From Conchocele bisecta (taxonomy: Eukaryota; Mollusca; Bivalvia; Lucinida; Thyasiridae), in the NCBI GenBank assembly GCA_029237695.1, contig CM055271.1, positions 79,185,488-79,249,487 of the forward strand: a stretch of DNA of 64,000 nucleotides, given 5' to 3'. Both the position numbers and the translations under genes were made by a program. Under the pieces are notes generated by a model. That model had not been told where the DNA came from. It did not search any database and saw only the letters and a program-made list of their open reading frames with translations. Of this stretch, positions 1 to 12,089 are shown one piece after another. Positions within the stretch are counted from its first letter, which is position 1. Every line of letters begins with the position of its first letter.

Positions 1-780
1 TCCATTCACCATTTCACTCCCAAATGTCAGATATGGCTTTATCTACAGCAAATACATGTCACGGTCTGGTCCGAATTTTTTCACCTAATTATCTGCCCTT
101 AAAACCTCATTGTTTTCTAATATCTTTGTTTCCGTGCGATAACTTTGGTTTGCATTCACCGATTGACTCCAAATTTCATATATGGCTTTATCTACAGCAT
201 ATACAGCTTGATCCAGGTCCGCTTCAAACTTATTTTTCTTTTCTTCTCAATTCCGTGTAGTTAGTTTGCATTCACTGACTCCGAATTTGACGAAAACTTG
301 GTGGAATGATCGACAGCTGATGTTTCTTTCATGGTTGTTCAAATCGTGACCCCAGGGTAAAAAATGGCGTGGCCCGGGGTTTAAATAGAGCTTCGTTTAA
401 TGATGTCTTTCATGTTTACATGTTTGTATATACGTATGAATGACTACATGCTAATGTTATGATTTGCTCATCCTGAAGCTTATACATAATGCCAAATATG
501 TAGCAATATTTTGCAACCTGATTGTATGATACCGTTAAATGTTCGTAATTTTGAGCGCAGAATAATCGATGTATCATCAATAAGTTTGTCTCAATATATT
601 AATACAGAAATTTCCATCAATGACAGTCTAGATCATTGTTTCAAGCCATTAAATGTCACTTGATTTTCTGTTGCGTGACAATAATTTTCTAGTTTTTGCA
701 GCATCATGACTACTATCGTGATAAAAAGCTACATATATATTGTACACTGAGGTTTCACTGATTAACACATTTAATTTCAG
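1..780. other. Non-coding sequence upstream of first visible exon
   Basis: No convincing coding or RNA gene is visible. Short open frames lack codon structure and splice context. A near-repeat about 120 bp apart (caaatgtcagatatggcttt... and caaatttcatatatggcttt...) suggests a degenerate tandem duplication. The stretch ends in a polypyrimidine tract and CAG acceptor at 780, so it is probably intron. Confidence 0.6.
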
Positions 781-1231
781 GAAAGTATGTGCTTGTCCAT
801 CTGCTCAACTTGATTTGCCCCGGCACGAAGAGGGCTGTGCGTCCTCTTAACCTTCAGCACGTTCGGGATTTGGAGGAGTCGTTTTCAAAATCCCTGCGCA
901 GGACAAGGCCCTTGTTGGATTGTTAGTGCAAGGGACACTATCCAGGGCAGCTGAGCCAGGTTGGTGTCTGGTCGAAGCCTTGGGCGGCAACCACACCAGG
1001 GCTGCTCTGCAGTCGTTGCACCAGAAAGGCATCTGGACATCACTGGTGAACGTGCGTGTCCTGGCCAACCTGACCGACGAGCAGTGCCTACGTGTTAGGG
1101 TCCAACACAACGAGGTGGACCGGCAGTCACTGTCCATGACCTTCATGGACAGTGTCCGACTGATTCGGCAGATACGTTCGGACAATCTGAACACCTACCG
1201 AAAGACAGCACTTACTGTCTTTAATCTTAAG
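781..1231 (+). CDS. Exon of host gene with ParB/sulfiredoxin-like segment (frame broken)
   Basis: The exon is bounded by an acceptor (ttaatttcag ending at 780) and a donor (AAG|gtaaac at 1232). Two overlapping frames are open: the first reads 781 to a TAG at 924-926, the second is open after a TAA at 848-850 and runs to the donor in phase 0. Together they look like one protein segment with a 1-base indel near 905-923. The second frame contains GGNHTRAAL, a short spacer, then VRVLANLTDEQ and VQHNEVDRQ. This order (GxHR/T-type loop, hydrophobic strand, 'LTDE..L....HN') resembles the ParB/Srx nuclease-like fold, where the GxHR-type loop binds nucleotide. That fold call is an inference from pattern alone; the usual Arg of GxHR is replaced by Thr-Arg. 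Function unknown. It is the first visible exon of a gene whose start lies outside the window. Confidence 0.6.
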
Positions 1232-1394
1232 GTAAACACATTGGACATGTTGAAACAGAATGTAGTACTTATGTTGTACTGGGATTATTTTGATCCTTGT
1301 GAACGATTGTTAACAAACCGGAATCCTATACCAATGACATGTACTCGAGTATCGTTAATACCTACTATTATTTTTATGCCATACAACGGTAGTA

Positions 1395-2245
1395 GAGGGG
1401 GCATCTAGGATTACCCTTGTCCCGTCCGTCCGTCCCGTCCGTCCCGACTTCTTGTCCACGCAATGACTCAAGTTCTGCTTAGCCGATCTTAATCATATTT
1501 TGTATACAGCTTTATCACGACAAGAGGAAGAAGCCGATTGATTTTGAAATATTTTCAATGACTTATCTCCCCTTGGCGGCCCTTTGTAATTTTCACACTC
1601 TGTATCCTTGTCCACGCGATAACTTGAGTTCTACTGTGCGATCTTGATCAAATTTTGTATCCAGCTTTGTGACGACAAGAGGAAGAAGCATATTGATTTT
1701 GAAATATTTTCTGTGACTTATCTCCCCTTGGCGGCCATTTGTAATATTCACACTGTATCCTTGTCCACGCGACAGTTCTGCTTGGCCAATCTAAATCATA
1801 TTTTGTATACAGTTTTGTCACTACGAGAGGAAGAAGCCTATTGATTTTGAAATGTTTTCCATGGCTTATCTCCCCTTGGCGGCCATCTTTAATTTTCACA
1901 CTCTGTATTCTTGTCCACTCGATAACTCAAGTTCTGCTTGGCCGATCGTAATCATATTTTGCATACAGATTTATCACGACGAGAGGAAGAAGCCTATTGA
2001 TTTTTAAATGTTTTCCATGACTTATCTCCCCTTGGCGGCCATTTATATTTTTCACACTCTGAATCCTTGTCCATGCGATAACTCGACTTCTACTGAGCCG
2101 ATCTTGATTAAATTCATGCGATATGTTTAGTTTCCATCAGGCTGTTTTGTATTGTCAAATCAGTAGGTGGGGCATCCGTGTTTTCTAGTTCTCATTGTAC
2201 TTTGAAAATGTGATATAAATTTGGATGTTGATTTCACCGTTAGTG
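1395..2245. repeat. Bivalve-type interspersed repeat with internal ~130-bp tandem units
   Basis: After 'gagggggcatctaggattac' and a CCGTC run, a unit is repeated about four times with 10-20% divergence. Each unit carries 'ttgtccacgcgataactcaagttctgcttggccgatctt', 'tttgtatacagctttgtcacgacaagaggaaga' and 'cttatctccccttggcggcc' segments. Other copies are at 3270-4050, 8135-8310, 8715-8900 and 12540-12985, several ending 'cattttctagtt'. I recognise it as a family common in bivalve genomes. No coding potential. Confidence 0.7.
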
Positions 2246-2399
2246 TGCAAAGGTTTCAGATTTGAAGTTTGGTTATTAGCACTGATAGGGGTCCTGATTT
2301 AACAATTTCGCCTGTTTGTGAAATATGCCGCCATTCATGTTCAATAGACGCTTGAGTGGTGTTTGGGAGCAGCGAAGGGTAGTTTAACGATCGGTATTC

Positions 2400-2745
2400 A
2401 TCCTCCGGAATGCCGACTTACATGGTTTGGCCCTCATTTACATGCCCCCTGTACTTGAGAGCTAAATCATGTTATGCTCCATTAAGAAGTAATAATAGCT
2501 TTAATATAGCTAATCCTATTACTTGGGGCAGGGCTAAGTGACTCTGGTGCGGTATGGACTGGCACCAGGTCAGGATATTCTAATTTCAGGACTGAATATA
2601 TAGTTTTGTAAATATTGATTCTGATTTTGGGAATTTCCCTCATTGTGGACAGGTTGAATACAGGATAATCCATCCTGGTGGCCCGGCCTTAAATGACCCT
2701 GGCAGTTGATAGGCCGTTAAACACCAATAATCAATCAATCGATAG
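2400..2745 (+). repeat. SINE-like repeat ending in CAAT tail
   Basis: A roughly 340-bp unit runs from 'tgccgacttacatggttt' through 'aagtgactctggtgcggtatgga' to 'gttgataggccgttaaacac' and an (AATC)n tail. It recurs in part or whole at 6475-6560, 8340-8712, 9150-9310, 11485-11730, 14060-14350 and, inverted, 31450-31910. The 3' tail of short repeats is typical of a SINE. I see no clear tRNA-type A/B box. Confidence 0.6.
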
Positions 2746-2863
2746 ACGCTTTTCTTAGTTATGTTTGACAATCAGTGTGTGTCTGTCTGACTGTCCAATT
2801 TCTGTGATTAATTCTGCTTCTAAACCATGATAACAACTATGAGTAACTATTTTGTGTTAACAG

Positions 2864-3087
2864 ACCACCAAGCAGTTCCGGCACAACTATAGGACGCACG
2901 AAGAAGTGGCCAAATCTCCAGAAGAGATTTGGCAACTCATCGGGAGAATCGAGGCGGAATGGTGTGAAAAGGCGCCTCTACGGCAAACGTTCTTCACAAG
3001 ATGGACGCGATTGAAGTGCATCGAGAACAAGGCTGCCGCTTTATCGACGTATCTCACAAGCGGCATGGCAGCTTACAAAAAAGAGCT
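2864..3087 (+). CDS. Exon of ParB-like host gene, helical segment
   Basis: Acceptor gttaacag ends at 2863; donor is GAGCT|gtaagt at 3088. The exon is open in one frame for 74 codons and joins in phase 0 with the preceding exon. It encodes a Trp- and charge-rich, probably helical segment (PEEIWQLIGRIEAEW, then FFTRWTRLKCIE and a Lys-rich end). I do not recognise a named domain. It ends in phase 2 and continues into the coiled-coil micro-exons downstream. Confidence 0.65.
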
Positions 3088-3269
3088 GTAAGTATTTGCA
3101 TAACCATTCGTAGCAGTAACTGCTCGCTTTCATACTGTTGTCTATTTCCCAGTAATCAAATCTGATCTAAAATCTAATTATCAATTATTGCTATACTCTT
3201 ATTTTATGACCTCATGCGATAATAATGTGTACACTCTGTGTGCAGTTACTAAAGCTATATTTTTATGCC

Positions 3270-4050
3270 CCACCAATGTAGTGGAGGGGGCATCTAGGAT
3301 TACACTTGTCCGACTGTCTGTCTGTCCGGGCTGCTATCCAAGAGTAAGGAGTAAGCCTAAGACACAATAATCTATTGTTCATTCTGTATGGCCCCTTGTT
3401 CTCTTGATCTAGAACAATGGAAATGGCCCCTTCCTCCAAATTGTTGTCCATCCGTCCCGCTTTTCTTGTCCACACAATAACTGAAGTTCTGCTTGGCCGA
3501 TCTTTAATCATATTTTGTATACAGCTTTGTCACGACAAGAGGAAGGAGCATATTGATTTTGAAATGTTTTTTCATGGCATATATTTTCACACTCTGTATC
3601 CTTGTCCATGCCATAACTTGACTTCTACTTGGCCGATCTTAATCATATTTTGTATATACAGCTTTTGTCATGACAAGAGAAAGGAGTCTATTGATTTTGA
3701 AATGTATTTTCCATGACTTATCTCCCCTTGGTGGCCATTTTGTATTTTCACACTCTGTATCCTTGCCCACTCGATAACTTGAGTTCTACTTGGCTGATCT
3801 TAATTAAATTTTGTATACAGCTTTGTCACGACACGAGGAAGGAGCCTATTGATTTTGAAATATTTCCCATGCCTTGGCGTCCATTGTTTGTTTGTTTCCA
3901 CACTGTAACCTTGTACATGCGATAAGTTCTATACTTGACATATATATTTGAATTAAATGCATGAGATATTTTTCGTTTCCATCAGTCTGTTTTATATTTT
4001 CAAAGCAGTAACTGGGGCATCCGTGTTCTACAAACTCATTTTTATGCCCC
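3270..4050. repeat. Bivalve-type interspersed repeat, second copy
   Basis: Begins 'tatttttatgccccaccaatg', holds about three ~130-bp units of the 1395-2245 family and ends near 'gggcatccgtgttctacaaact'. No gene. Confidence 0.65.
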
Positions 4051-4054
4051 GACC

Positions 4055-4480
4055 GAAACCTTGTGCGTTTAAGTCCATTTCACACTACCTGTTACACCTC
4101 CAGTCACCAAACTTGCACACATTTCTCGCCCAATGTTATTTACCTGAAACCACTATAGCATGTGATCTTCATTCGACCTTCACCTACATTTCCGCGTAAT
4201 TTACTTAGGCATTTTATACGAAATGTTCACCTTGTGTGTTTAAGTCCATTACACACTACCTGTTACACCTCCAGTCACCAAACTTGCACACATTTCTCGC
4301 CCAATCCTACTTACCTGAAACCACTATAGCATGTGATGTTCATTCGACGTTCACCTACGTTTCCGCATAATTTACTTAGGAATTTTATACGCAATGTTCA
4401 CCATGTGCGTTTAAAGTCCATTTTCACACTACCAACTTACACCTACAGTCACCAAACTGCACACATTTTACCTTAGCGTC
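4055..4480. repeat. ~171-bp tandem repeat, about 2.4 copies
   Basis: Successive 'cc(a/t)tgtg.gtttaa' starts at about 4059, 4230 and 4401 give a period near 171 bp. Each unit includes 'cagtcaccaaacttgcacacatttctcgcccaat'. Non-coding, inside an intron. Confidence 0.65.
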
Positions 4481-5842
4481 GTCGGGGGACAGCGGGAACA
4501 GTACCACTCTCTGATGGCTATTTTCTAGTTCTTCATTGAACGTGCAAGTTGTATTTCAAGATTTCTTAAAATACCTGTGAGTATATTCTTTTACCTGCGA
4601 ACGATATATTCAGTATTTTGTCCAAAACCTTTTTTTGGGGCAGTCCTGGCAGTAATAAGTTATTTTCTTCCAGCACGAAAAGATGCAGCAAGGCACCAAA
4701 TGACCGTCCCCGAAAGTTCCAAATGAAAGAAGTGTCAGTGTATGTATATTTAGAAATATGTTTGTGCTTCCACCACACAATAGTGGTGCGGCATTTAGTG
4801 TTACGTTGACCCTCCTTCTCGTCCACCAGTCACCAACCTTGTCACAGAAAAGCGGTAATGTTACAGATATTAAACAACATCTTCCTGATGACGAGTAGAT
4901 TGTCTAGACATTTTTAATGCAACCCTCATGTTATATATTTTATTCCTTCGGCTCTTTATTGTCTTCATTACAAGGCAACTAACTATTGGTTGCCCGTCCG
5001 TCCGTCTGTACATACAGATTGTATTCCACTAATTATTACCGTATTAAACTTTCGTAACTTCTGTTGACCTACTCATATTTGGCTTATTTGCTTATCATCA
5101 TCATGCTTCATCCTGTATCAGATGATCCACCCCGCCAAACACCAAGGGTCAAGGACCTTCCACACTTTATAATATTACTAAATTACAAACCCAGGTTTCT
5201 CATGGTATTTGCTCACGGTCAAGGCTGGCCCAGCGGGCATTCGTGCATAGACAGAGGCCATATTTCTTAGTATTATTATGCCACCGCACAATAGTGTTTA
5301 CTTTGTCCGTACGTCCGTTCTATATGCCAGTAGATGAATATGTTATTTGTGTATTTAATTGTAATCTCAAATTGACTTGAAATATTCTATACTTTATGGT
5401 CCATGCTCATAAATCTGCCTCCATTCAGGCTCTCTGTGACATGTGAAACAAAGAGATGCCCCATTGTTATAAACCCCTGCTTCCAAAAACATGCAAGGCA
5501 TAGAGCATTAGTCTGTCCCCGCCGTCCGACCTATATTTGTACAAACCTAATGTGCATGTTTCTCAAACCCCACGTTCACGGTGAAAAAGCTGCACAGTGT
5601 AGCATTCATGTGCTGAACCAGACATTTCTTGATCTCCTACCTCCGGTTAGGTTTTTCATATCTACTTTTGATTGTAAAAACAAAGTATTAATTTACATTC
5701 TGTTCCTTTTATTATACGCCCTGTTTGAAAAACAGAATGTATTATTATTGTATGTCTTTGTGATGCATAACTCGAACCTACCTTTCATTAACGCGTTCCC
5801 GTTCTTACGTGTTTACTCATTCAAATTAAAGAATTTTTATAG

Positions 5843-5889
5843 GATGCTGAGAGACGAAAAGGCTGATCGAAGAAAATAAAGCCCTAAAG
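5843..5889 (+). CDS. Coiled-coil micro-exon (one-base indel)
   Basis: Acceptor tttttatag ends at 5842 and the donor is AAAG|gtattg at 5890. The sequence carries a Lys/Glu/Arg-rich helical pattern, but all three frames hit a stop within 47 bp. The halves fit together only if one base is missing beside the GAAAAGG run. It is either a sequencing indel or exon decay. Confidence 0.45.
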
Positions 5890-6138
5890 GTATTGATCCA
5901 ATGGAATGAATTCCTATGAACACAATTTTTCCTATGGCTAACATAAAAATTGACCATTAATTATAAGTTTGTTCAATACATACCAGACAGTCTAAGTAAA
6001 ATCTGTATCTTGTTTCCTAAGAGCACATGTCGTCTGTCGGTATCAATTTATTGATGGTGGCTACATTCAGGAGAATGAGATTTGTACAAAGTTACCGAAT
6101 AATATGCATTTCAATGTATTATCTATATATATTTTCAG

Positions 6139-6201
6139 AAGTCCATCAAGAGACAAAGTCGAAGTCCATTTTTACAGCTACGGCCAAGTTGTCAGAAAAA
6201 G
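6139..6201 (+). CDS. Micro-exon, Lys/Ser-rich
   Basis: Acceptor atattttcag ends at 6138 and donor AAAAAG|gtaaat begins at 6202; length is 63 bp, a multiple of three. The open frame begins EVHQETKSKS and is polar. Its start resembles that of the 11278-11330 exon (both begin gaagtc), suggesting exon shuffling within the same gene. Confidence 0.5.
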
Positions 6202-6426
6202 GTAAATTTAAATTGTAATTAACAAGTACGATTCATATGAGAACCTGACATTTTTTTTTTTTTTTAACATGGCAGGAATACTGAAAATAATTGTAACAGT
6301 TTCTCCAATATACCACAGTGGCATTCACATTCAATAAACACATTCTGTGTTACCTACAGAGCAGTAGAAGTATGCTAATTCAAATATGTTTACTGACAAT
6401 TACCATGGTTTGCCTCATTAACATGA

Positions 6427-6445
6427 CCCCCCCCCCCCCCCCCCG
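6427..6445. repeat. Poly-C tract
   Basis: An uninterrupted cytosine run of about 18 bases in an intron. Its exact length is unreliable in assembly. Confidence 0.8.
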
Positions 6446-7047
6446 GCCCTTGTAAACTGCTATATCCTTATGCTCCTTTAAGATGTAATAAGCTTATAGC
6501 TAATCCTATTACTTTTGGGGGCTGAGCTAAGTGACTCTGGTGCGGAATCCACGACCGTCCAACACCGCAGGGTCAAGGTCAAACTACTTAGTCTCTTTAC
6601 AAAACATAAAACATCAGAGAAATCTTCTGTTTTCTTGCTCGGATCTGCAATTTCACATTTCAAACAAACACTTGCTCCAATGGACCTCTACACTGTGTGA
6701 CAAATACGTTTTGTGACGCCCCAACCGATAAGTCCAGAGATACACATCCACATGAAACACTTGGTTTTATTTTAACATATTTAGGGGTACCTGGGCCCAC
6801 CTTTGCTTTTACTGACCAATCTAGTTTTTTTATAGTGTATGTGCAACATCGAAAAACACTACATAGACTAGTACAGAAAAACTCATTACTATTTTTTTTA
6901 CCACCTACTAATTATAGGTGTTTATAACCAAGGGCATTGTTTTTCCAACAATGAAATGTTATATAGATGTATTGTGAGAACACTTAGCTCAGTCAAACTT
7001 GTCTGACTGCCTAGGCCACACACGCCCTGATGTAGAAGCTAGCTTAG

Positions 7048-7122
7048 ACGACGATGATGATGACAACAAACGACAATGACGACAACAACTACGACAATAA
7101 CGACGATGATTCAGACACACAG
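7048..7122 (+). CDS. Asp/Asn-rich acidic exon
   Basis: Acceptor ctagcttag ends at 7047; donor CACAG|gtaatt begins at 7123. The exon is a run of GAC/GAT/AAC codons giving an Asp-Asn-rich acidic stretch ending DDSDTQ, with a single frame slip near the AACAAACGAC run. It probably encodes a disordered acidic linker. Low complexity means it could be a degenerate trinucleotide repeat. Confidence 0.45.
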
Positions 7123-8130
7123 GTAATTTTGCTCCAAATGCAATAATCAGCCTGCTATAAGAACTGTCATATGATGTTACTTGTTGATTGGCAATCATAT
7201 TAGTGATGAAAAATTAAAGGTGCATTTCAGGATTGTGTATAGTTTAATTGAAGATAAAATGTGATAATTCTAGACACCTGTGTTGGTTTATATTGTCACA
7301 ATAGCGGTACATACTCATCATAACATTGTTTTGTTGAAAACGCAGCAGGATACAAATTGTGCATTGGTGACAATAGAAACAACCCAGCTGCCCCCGCCGA
7401 CTGTCCTATATTGTTACCGGCAAATTTGTGTCTGGTCCTTCCGTCAGTGACATTTTTCAATCAATCTCTCTAGGACCGCTGGGGCCGATGTTAGTAAAAC
7501 TTTACAGGGATGATATATGGTCATGACGAATATCAAATCAAATGTATAAGGCGTCGCGATCACTATGGAGCATTTTCTGTCGAAATCGGATGATTTTGTC
7601 ATAACCCAGCATGGCCTTTTCAGATTGGTTAAAATAGACATCATCCCTAATCCAAGATGGCTGCCATTGAAACATAGGCCATATTCTTTTAAAAAAGTTT
7701 TGTTATTTTTAAAATGATTTCCGAGGTAAAAGGTGAGCGATACAGGCCCTTATTGGCCTCTTGTCAAATAAACCATGACAGGGCATAACGTCAATCCACT
7801 TTATTTCGTTATTTTCTTGTAAAAGAAAATCCTGTTGTGTGCTTTAATGTGATGAGTAATACCATGATGATGCATGTAGTTTTAATTTAAAGAATTTATT
7901 AAAATCAGTGATAATTTTAGCCATATCATTAAGTTGCTTAATTGCTTCAATATTTCAACACTTCATTCTTTAGAGTGTCTGCTACACATGCAATGCCATA
8001 ATAATTACAATGACCTTCACAGGGATCATAAAGCGACTTAACAATTTCGCCAGTTTCTGAAACATTCTTGTTCTATAGATAGCATTCTTGTTAGATATAG
8101 ATATGTAGATATAATACTAGTTCCTACTTT
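7123..8130. other. Intronic stretch without gene
   Basis: No exon is visible. The segment 7440-7780 contains an interspersed repeat ending 'aggtgagcgatacaggccc...ggcctcttgtc', a sequence I recognise from molluscan repeats. Confidence 0.45.
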
Positions 8131-8134
8131 AGGA

Positions 8135-8900
8135 TGAAATATCTCCCCTCGGCGGCCATTTGTATTTTTCACACTCTATCCTTGTCAACGCAATAACTCA
8201 AGTTCTGCTTTGTCGATCATAATGATATTTTGTATACAGCTTTGTCACGACAAGAGGAAGCTATTAATTTTGAAACATTTTCATTAACTTATCTTTCCTT
8301 GGCGGCCTTGGATGGTTGGTTGGGAGCAGCGAAGGGTAGTTTAAATCGATCGGTAATTCATCCTTTTCTGGAAATAACGACCTACATGGTTTGACCCTCA
8401 TTTACATGTCCCCTGTAACTTGAGAGCTAAATCCTGTTATGCTCCATTAAGAAAATTAATATGCCTGTAGCAAATCCCATTACTTTGGAGCAGAGCTAAG
8501 TGACCTTCTGGTGCTGTAAATGGACCTGGCACCAGGTCAGGATATTCTAATTTCAAGGACTGAATATATTTTATATTTAGGTAAAATATTGAGTTCTGAT
8601 TTTGGGAATGGTTTTCCCTCATTGTGGACAGGTTTGAATACGTGACAATCCATCCTGTTGGCCCTGCCTTAATGACCCTGGCAGTTGATGGCCGTTAAAC
8701 ACCATTCACCCACTCGCTCCTGGCGGCCATTTTGATTTTTCACATGCTGTATCCTTGTTCATTGCGATAACTCAAGTTCTACTTGGCCGATCTTAATTAA
8801 ATTCATAGCGATATGTTTACTTTCATCGGCTGTTTTATAATTGTCAAAGCAAGTAAGTAGGGAAATCTGTGTACTACGAACACATTTTCTAGTTGGAATT
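8135..8900. repeat. Nested copies of tandem-unit repeat and SINE-like repeat
   Basis: 8135-8310 and 8715-8900 match the 1395-2245 family. The SINE-like repeat (8330-8712) lies between them, as though it had inserted into the larger repeat. Confidence 0.55.
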
Positions 8901-9019
8901 TCCCTCATTTATTGCTAATCCTTGGTTTAAGGTGTGTAATGTGGTAAGCTTCAATATAATTAACTAATACTGTTCTTTCAAGTACATGTGTAGATATATA
9001 ATACTATTTCCTACTTTAG

Positions 9020-9082
9020 GATGAAATCCCGGAACCACATATGGGCGAAGATGTAGACGAAGATGAAGATTCCGACAAGGAG
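9020..9082 (+). CDS. Acidic exon, copy 1
   Basis: Acceptor ctactttag ends at 9019 and donor GGAG|gtaagt begins at 9083. The 63-bp exon encodes DEIPEPHMGEDVDEDEDSDK, an acidic disordered segment. It is duplicated at 10320-10381 with flanking intron sequence, so the pair is a tandem exon duplication. Confidence 0.65.
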
Positions 9083-9469
9083 GTAAGTTCTTGGTTTGAA
9101 GATGTGTCTAAGTGTCATTGAGGTTGTATGAATTCCATACCATTTCAGTATATTCTAATATCAGGGCCGAATATGTGTTTTCATTGATACGATAAGTTTT
9201 AGCTAACGTCGGATATATAGTATAACACATGATATAACACTATTTTCCATAGCCCCGTTGGCACAGCTTTAAATGACCCTGGACGTTGATAAACCGTTAA
9301 TCACCAATAAATCAAAATCAAAAGTGTAGAACTGTCTGGATGGTATAAGTGTTAATACTTGGCCTATCTTGTTTGTAATTAGTAGTATTTATTGCTAATC
9401 CTTGGTTTAAGGTGTGTAATGTGGTAAGCTTCAATATAATTAACTAATACTGTTCTTTCAAGTACATTG

Positions 9470-10280
9470 CAGTGTTCAATCTAGGAATGCCAAAACAGAG
9501 GGCCATTTGGGCCCATGAACTTCGATTGGGGGCCATTTTGAAAAAGTGGGGCCAAACTAACTAAATATCAAGTTGCTTACATTCTACACATTTATTACCT
9601 TTAAGTTTACATGTGAAACTGAAAGGCCCTCCCCTGTTTTTTTCGCAATGTTCCGTGTTTCGTCATATTTAAAGTTAGCCATGATTTGTAACGGTCATCC
9701 GACGTCGCAAATACGTTGAAATTCTCGTGTTTTCGACACACTATGGAGGGTGGTTTTACTGGTGGAAAGAGGGTGGGGATACCAGGCTGCTCCGCGGACT
9801 GCACGGAGGCGGTCGAAGCGCCGTCATCTTTATTTTTTTGGCGTTTTCGGACACGAAAAAATCGTATATTCGCTTCATGTTTAGACAGTCCACCCAATTG
9901 AGGCTGATGTAACTATAGAAAACAAGAAGGGAGATAACCGCGTTTAAAACACAGTAGAACTGGTAACAAAATAAATTACATGGCAATTCGTCCGTTGAAT
10001 TTATCGATCGCGACCCAGTCAGTCCAGAATTTACTGTATGGTTATCGAATAAAAATTGCTATATAAAAGCAACGCCCGTAAATCTTATCGATCGCGGTTC
10101 AGTCAGTTGTGGCTGAATGAACTGCTAAATCAATTTATAATGGACAAAATGGACGAAAAGGTTGGACGAGACAGCAAACCGGGCAGTGCGCCCGACGGGC
10201 CCAGGATGAATTAATATTTGCGCCATTACGATTAACAGGGGGCCAATGGCGCGATGGCGCGGCCTAGAATTGAAACACTG
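9470..10280. mobile_element. hAT-like non-autonomous DNA transposon (~0.8 kb)
   Basis: The left end CAGTGTTCAATCTAGG matches the inverted right end (CAGTGTTTCAATTCTAGG read inwards from 10280). CAG(T/G)G termini are typical of hAT elements. The flanks tacattg and tatatgtg are compatible with a diverged 8-bp target duplication. A duplicated intron at 8900-9020 shows the uninterrupted sequence 'caagtacatgtgtagata'. No transposase is encoded. An internal near-repeat 'tatcgatcgcg...cagtcag' occurs twice. Confidence 0.65.
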
Positions 10281-10319
10281 TATATGTGTATAAATATATA
10301 ATTCTATTTCCTACTTTAG

Positions 10320-10381
10320 GATGAAATCCCGGAACCACATATGGCGAAGATGTAGACGAAGATGAAGATTCCGACAAGGAG
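10320..10381 (+). CDS. Acidic exon, copy 2 (one base shorter)
   Basis: This is nearly identical to 9020-9082, including the splice sites, but lacks one G in the CATATGGGCG run. That shifts the frame if the exon is used. The missing base is in a homopolymer and may be a sequence error. Between the copies lies an hAT-like insertion (9470-10280), so the duplication preceded or spans that insertion. Confidence 0.55.
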
Positions 10382-11277
10382 GTAAGTTCTTGGTTTGAAG
10401 ATGTGGCTAAGTGTCATTGATTAGTTGTATGAATTCCATACCATTATTTCAGTATATTCTAAATATCATGGCCAAATATGTGTTTTCATTGATACAAGAA
10501 GTTTAACTAAAATGTCGGATATAGTATAACGCATGATATTACACTATTTTCCATAGCTATTTTCTAACAAAATATAACCACATAGGGAAAGCTTGTTCGC
10601 TCGAACCAGCAACGGACATTGAACACGAGAGAATGAAAAAAACAATATGCCTGTGACTTAGGATAGAGTTTTTAAAAATCACTTAATTACGCTGTCTTGT
10701 GAAAATTTACAGTTTTTAAATCAAAATCTAATATATTATAAACTCTTATTAAAACACCGTTTCTTCTTCTGCCACTTGAATTGATTAATTTAAATTATTC
10801 AGTCGTTATAAATAAACTGATCTTTATTTTTCCAAATCAAACCATTTAAATGCACCAAAGTTGGCCCACTTTTCTTGAAGTGACTGCATTCGTTGTAAGT
10901 TGACACCTCATTAGGCAAACAAAACATGCACTGTTTTATACCACAGACTACCTAGTCGAGATATCCATGGTAATTAATGATTGTTTGGGCTGTCCACAGG
11001 ACTAGGCCTACAGTTCGAGTTCCAGTTTTTTATCCGTTTATATCGACTTTATAGGGTTTTTTATAAGATCTATTTGGGGAAGTTGTCGGGACTATAGTCA
11101 CTATATAGCGAGTTTGAGTTTTGCTGGAGTGTTTTTCGACTCAGGATTTTGGTTTTTCGAGCTATTAAGGTTCGACTGTATAGCAGTACTGTTTCACCCT
11201 CACCACTACAACAGGATAAATAATGAAGAGTTTGATTGGGCATGCAGTGCATAATCGGGTGTTTGTTATATTTTCAG

Positions 11278-11330
11278 AAGTCACTAAATACAGTGCCCAA
11301 GAGAAGAATCTGCCAAAAGGATTGCCAAAG
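11278..11330 (+). CDS. Micro-exon, Lys-rich
   Basis: Acceptor atattttcag ends at 11277; donor CCAAAG|gtaaat begins at 11331. The open frame encodes a Lys/Pro-rich segment (SAQEKNLPKGLPK). It belongs by position and composition to the same plus-strand gene. No domain is recognised. Confidence 0.5.
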
Positions 11331-11479
11331 GTAAATGGTTAAACGATATTAATCTGGCAGTTGGTTGCTTAGTAAATGTATATAGTTGTTTGCTTTGTTC
11401 CGTTTTCCAATGTTTCAAATTGCTGTGTCTCTGTGACCACTTGTACTATCAACTGGAAACTTCATAATTATACTTATTG

Positions 11480-11735
11480 ATGACATATTTTCATTGTAAA
11501 CGTATAGCATGTATACCCATGCTTCCCGCGAGAACTAAATCCTGTTCTGCCTCATTCAAAAATAATATTACAGCCGGCAATATTTCATTTTTATTTTTGG
11601 GGGTGGGAACAAAGTGACTTTGACATGGACATCTGTATGGCCTGGCACCCAGCCGGGAGATTCTAATATGAGGCAAATATATATTTTCATATGATTTTAG
11701 GAATTTCCCTCATTGTTGTGGAAAGCTGACATTAT
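11480..11735 (+). repeat. Diverged SINE-like repeat fragment
   Basis: Matches the 2400-2745 family in the 'taaatcctgttctgc', 'gacctggcacc.gg' and 'gaatttccctcattgt' blocks, with more divergence than other copies. Confidence 0.5.
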
Positions 11736-11962
11736 ATTTACGGCTGTTGACTATGCTGTATGGTCAGTTAAATTATGAAATAATGGTTTGATGGTTTAAA
11801 TACCCTTTTAAAATCAATGATGTATGTTATATATCAATGGTACACAGTTCTTGTCCTCTGAAATGGTTTATGAATCTTACTCCATCTATATATTCGATGG
11901 GAACATTTTGTAACTTGCACTCTTGGAATCATTTTACAAATGTAACTGCTATAAATTACCAG

Positions 11963-12089
11963 ATTTCCCGACGGCAGCGAAAAAAAGTTGAAGATGGGAA
12001 GGCATTTGGTATTTTGGAGAAAAGATCATGGCGCGCTGGAACGATGGGAACACTTTAACCCCGCAAGATCATAGACGTCTTTTGTACAG
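11963..12089 (+). CDS. Penultimate exon of ParB-like host gene (frame slip)
   Basis: Acceptor attaccag ends at 11962; donor TACAG|gtaatt begins at 12090. The 5' half is open in the frame RRQRKKVEDGK and the 3' half in the frame ARWNDGNTLTPQDHRRLLY. A 1-base indel around 11998-12005 is needed to join them. The second half splices in phase with the last exon at 12445. Confidence 0.55.
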
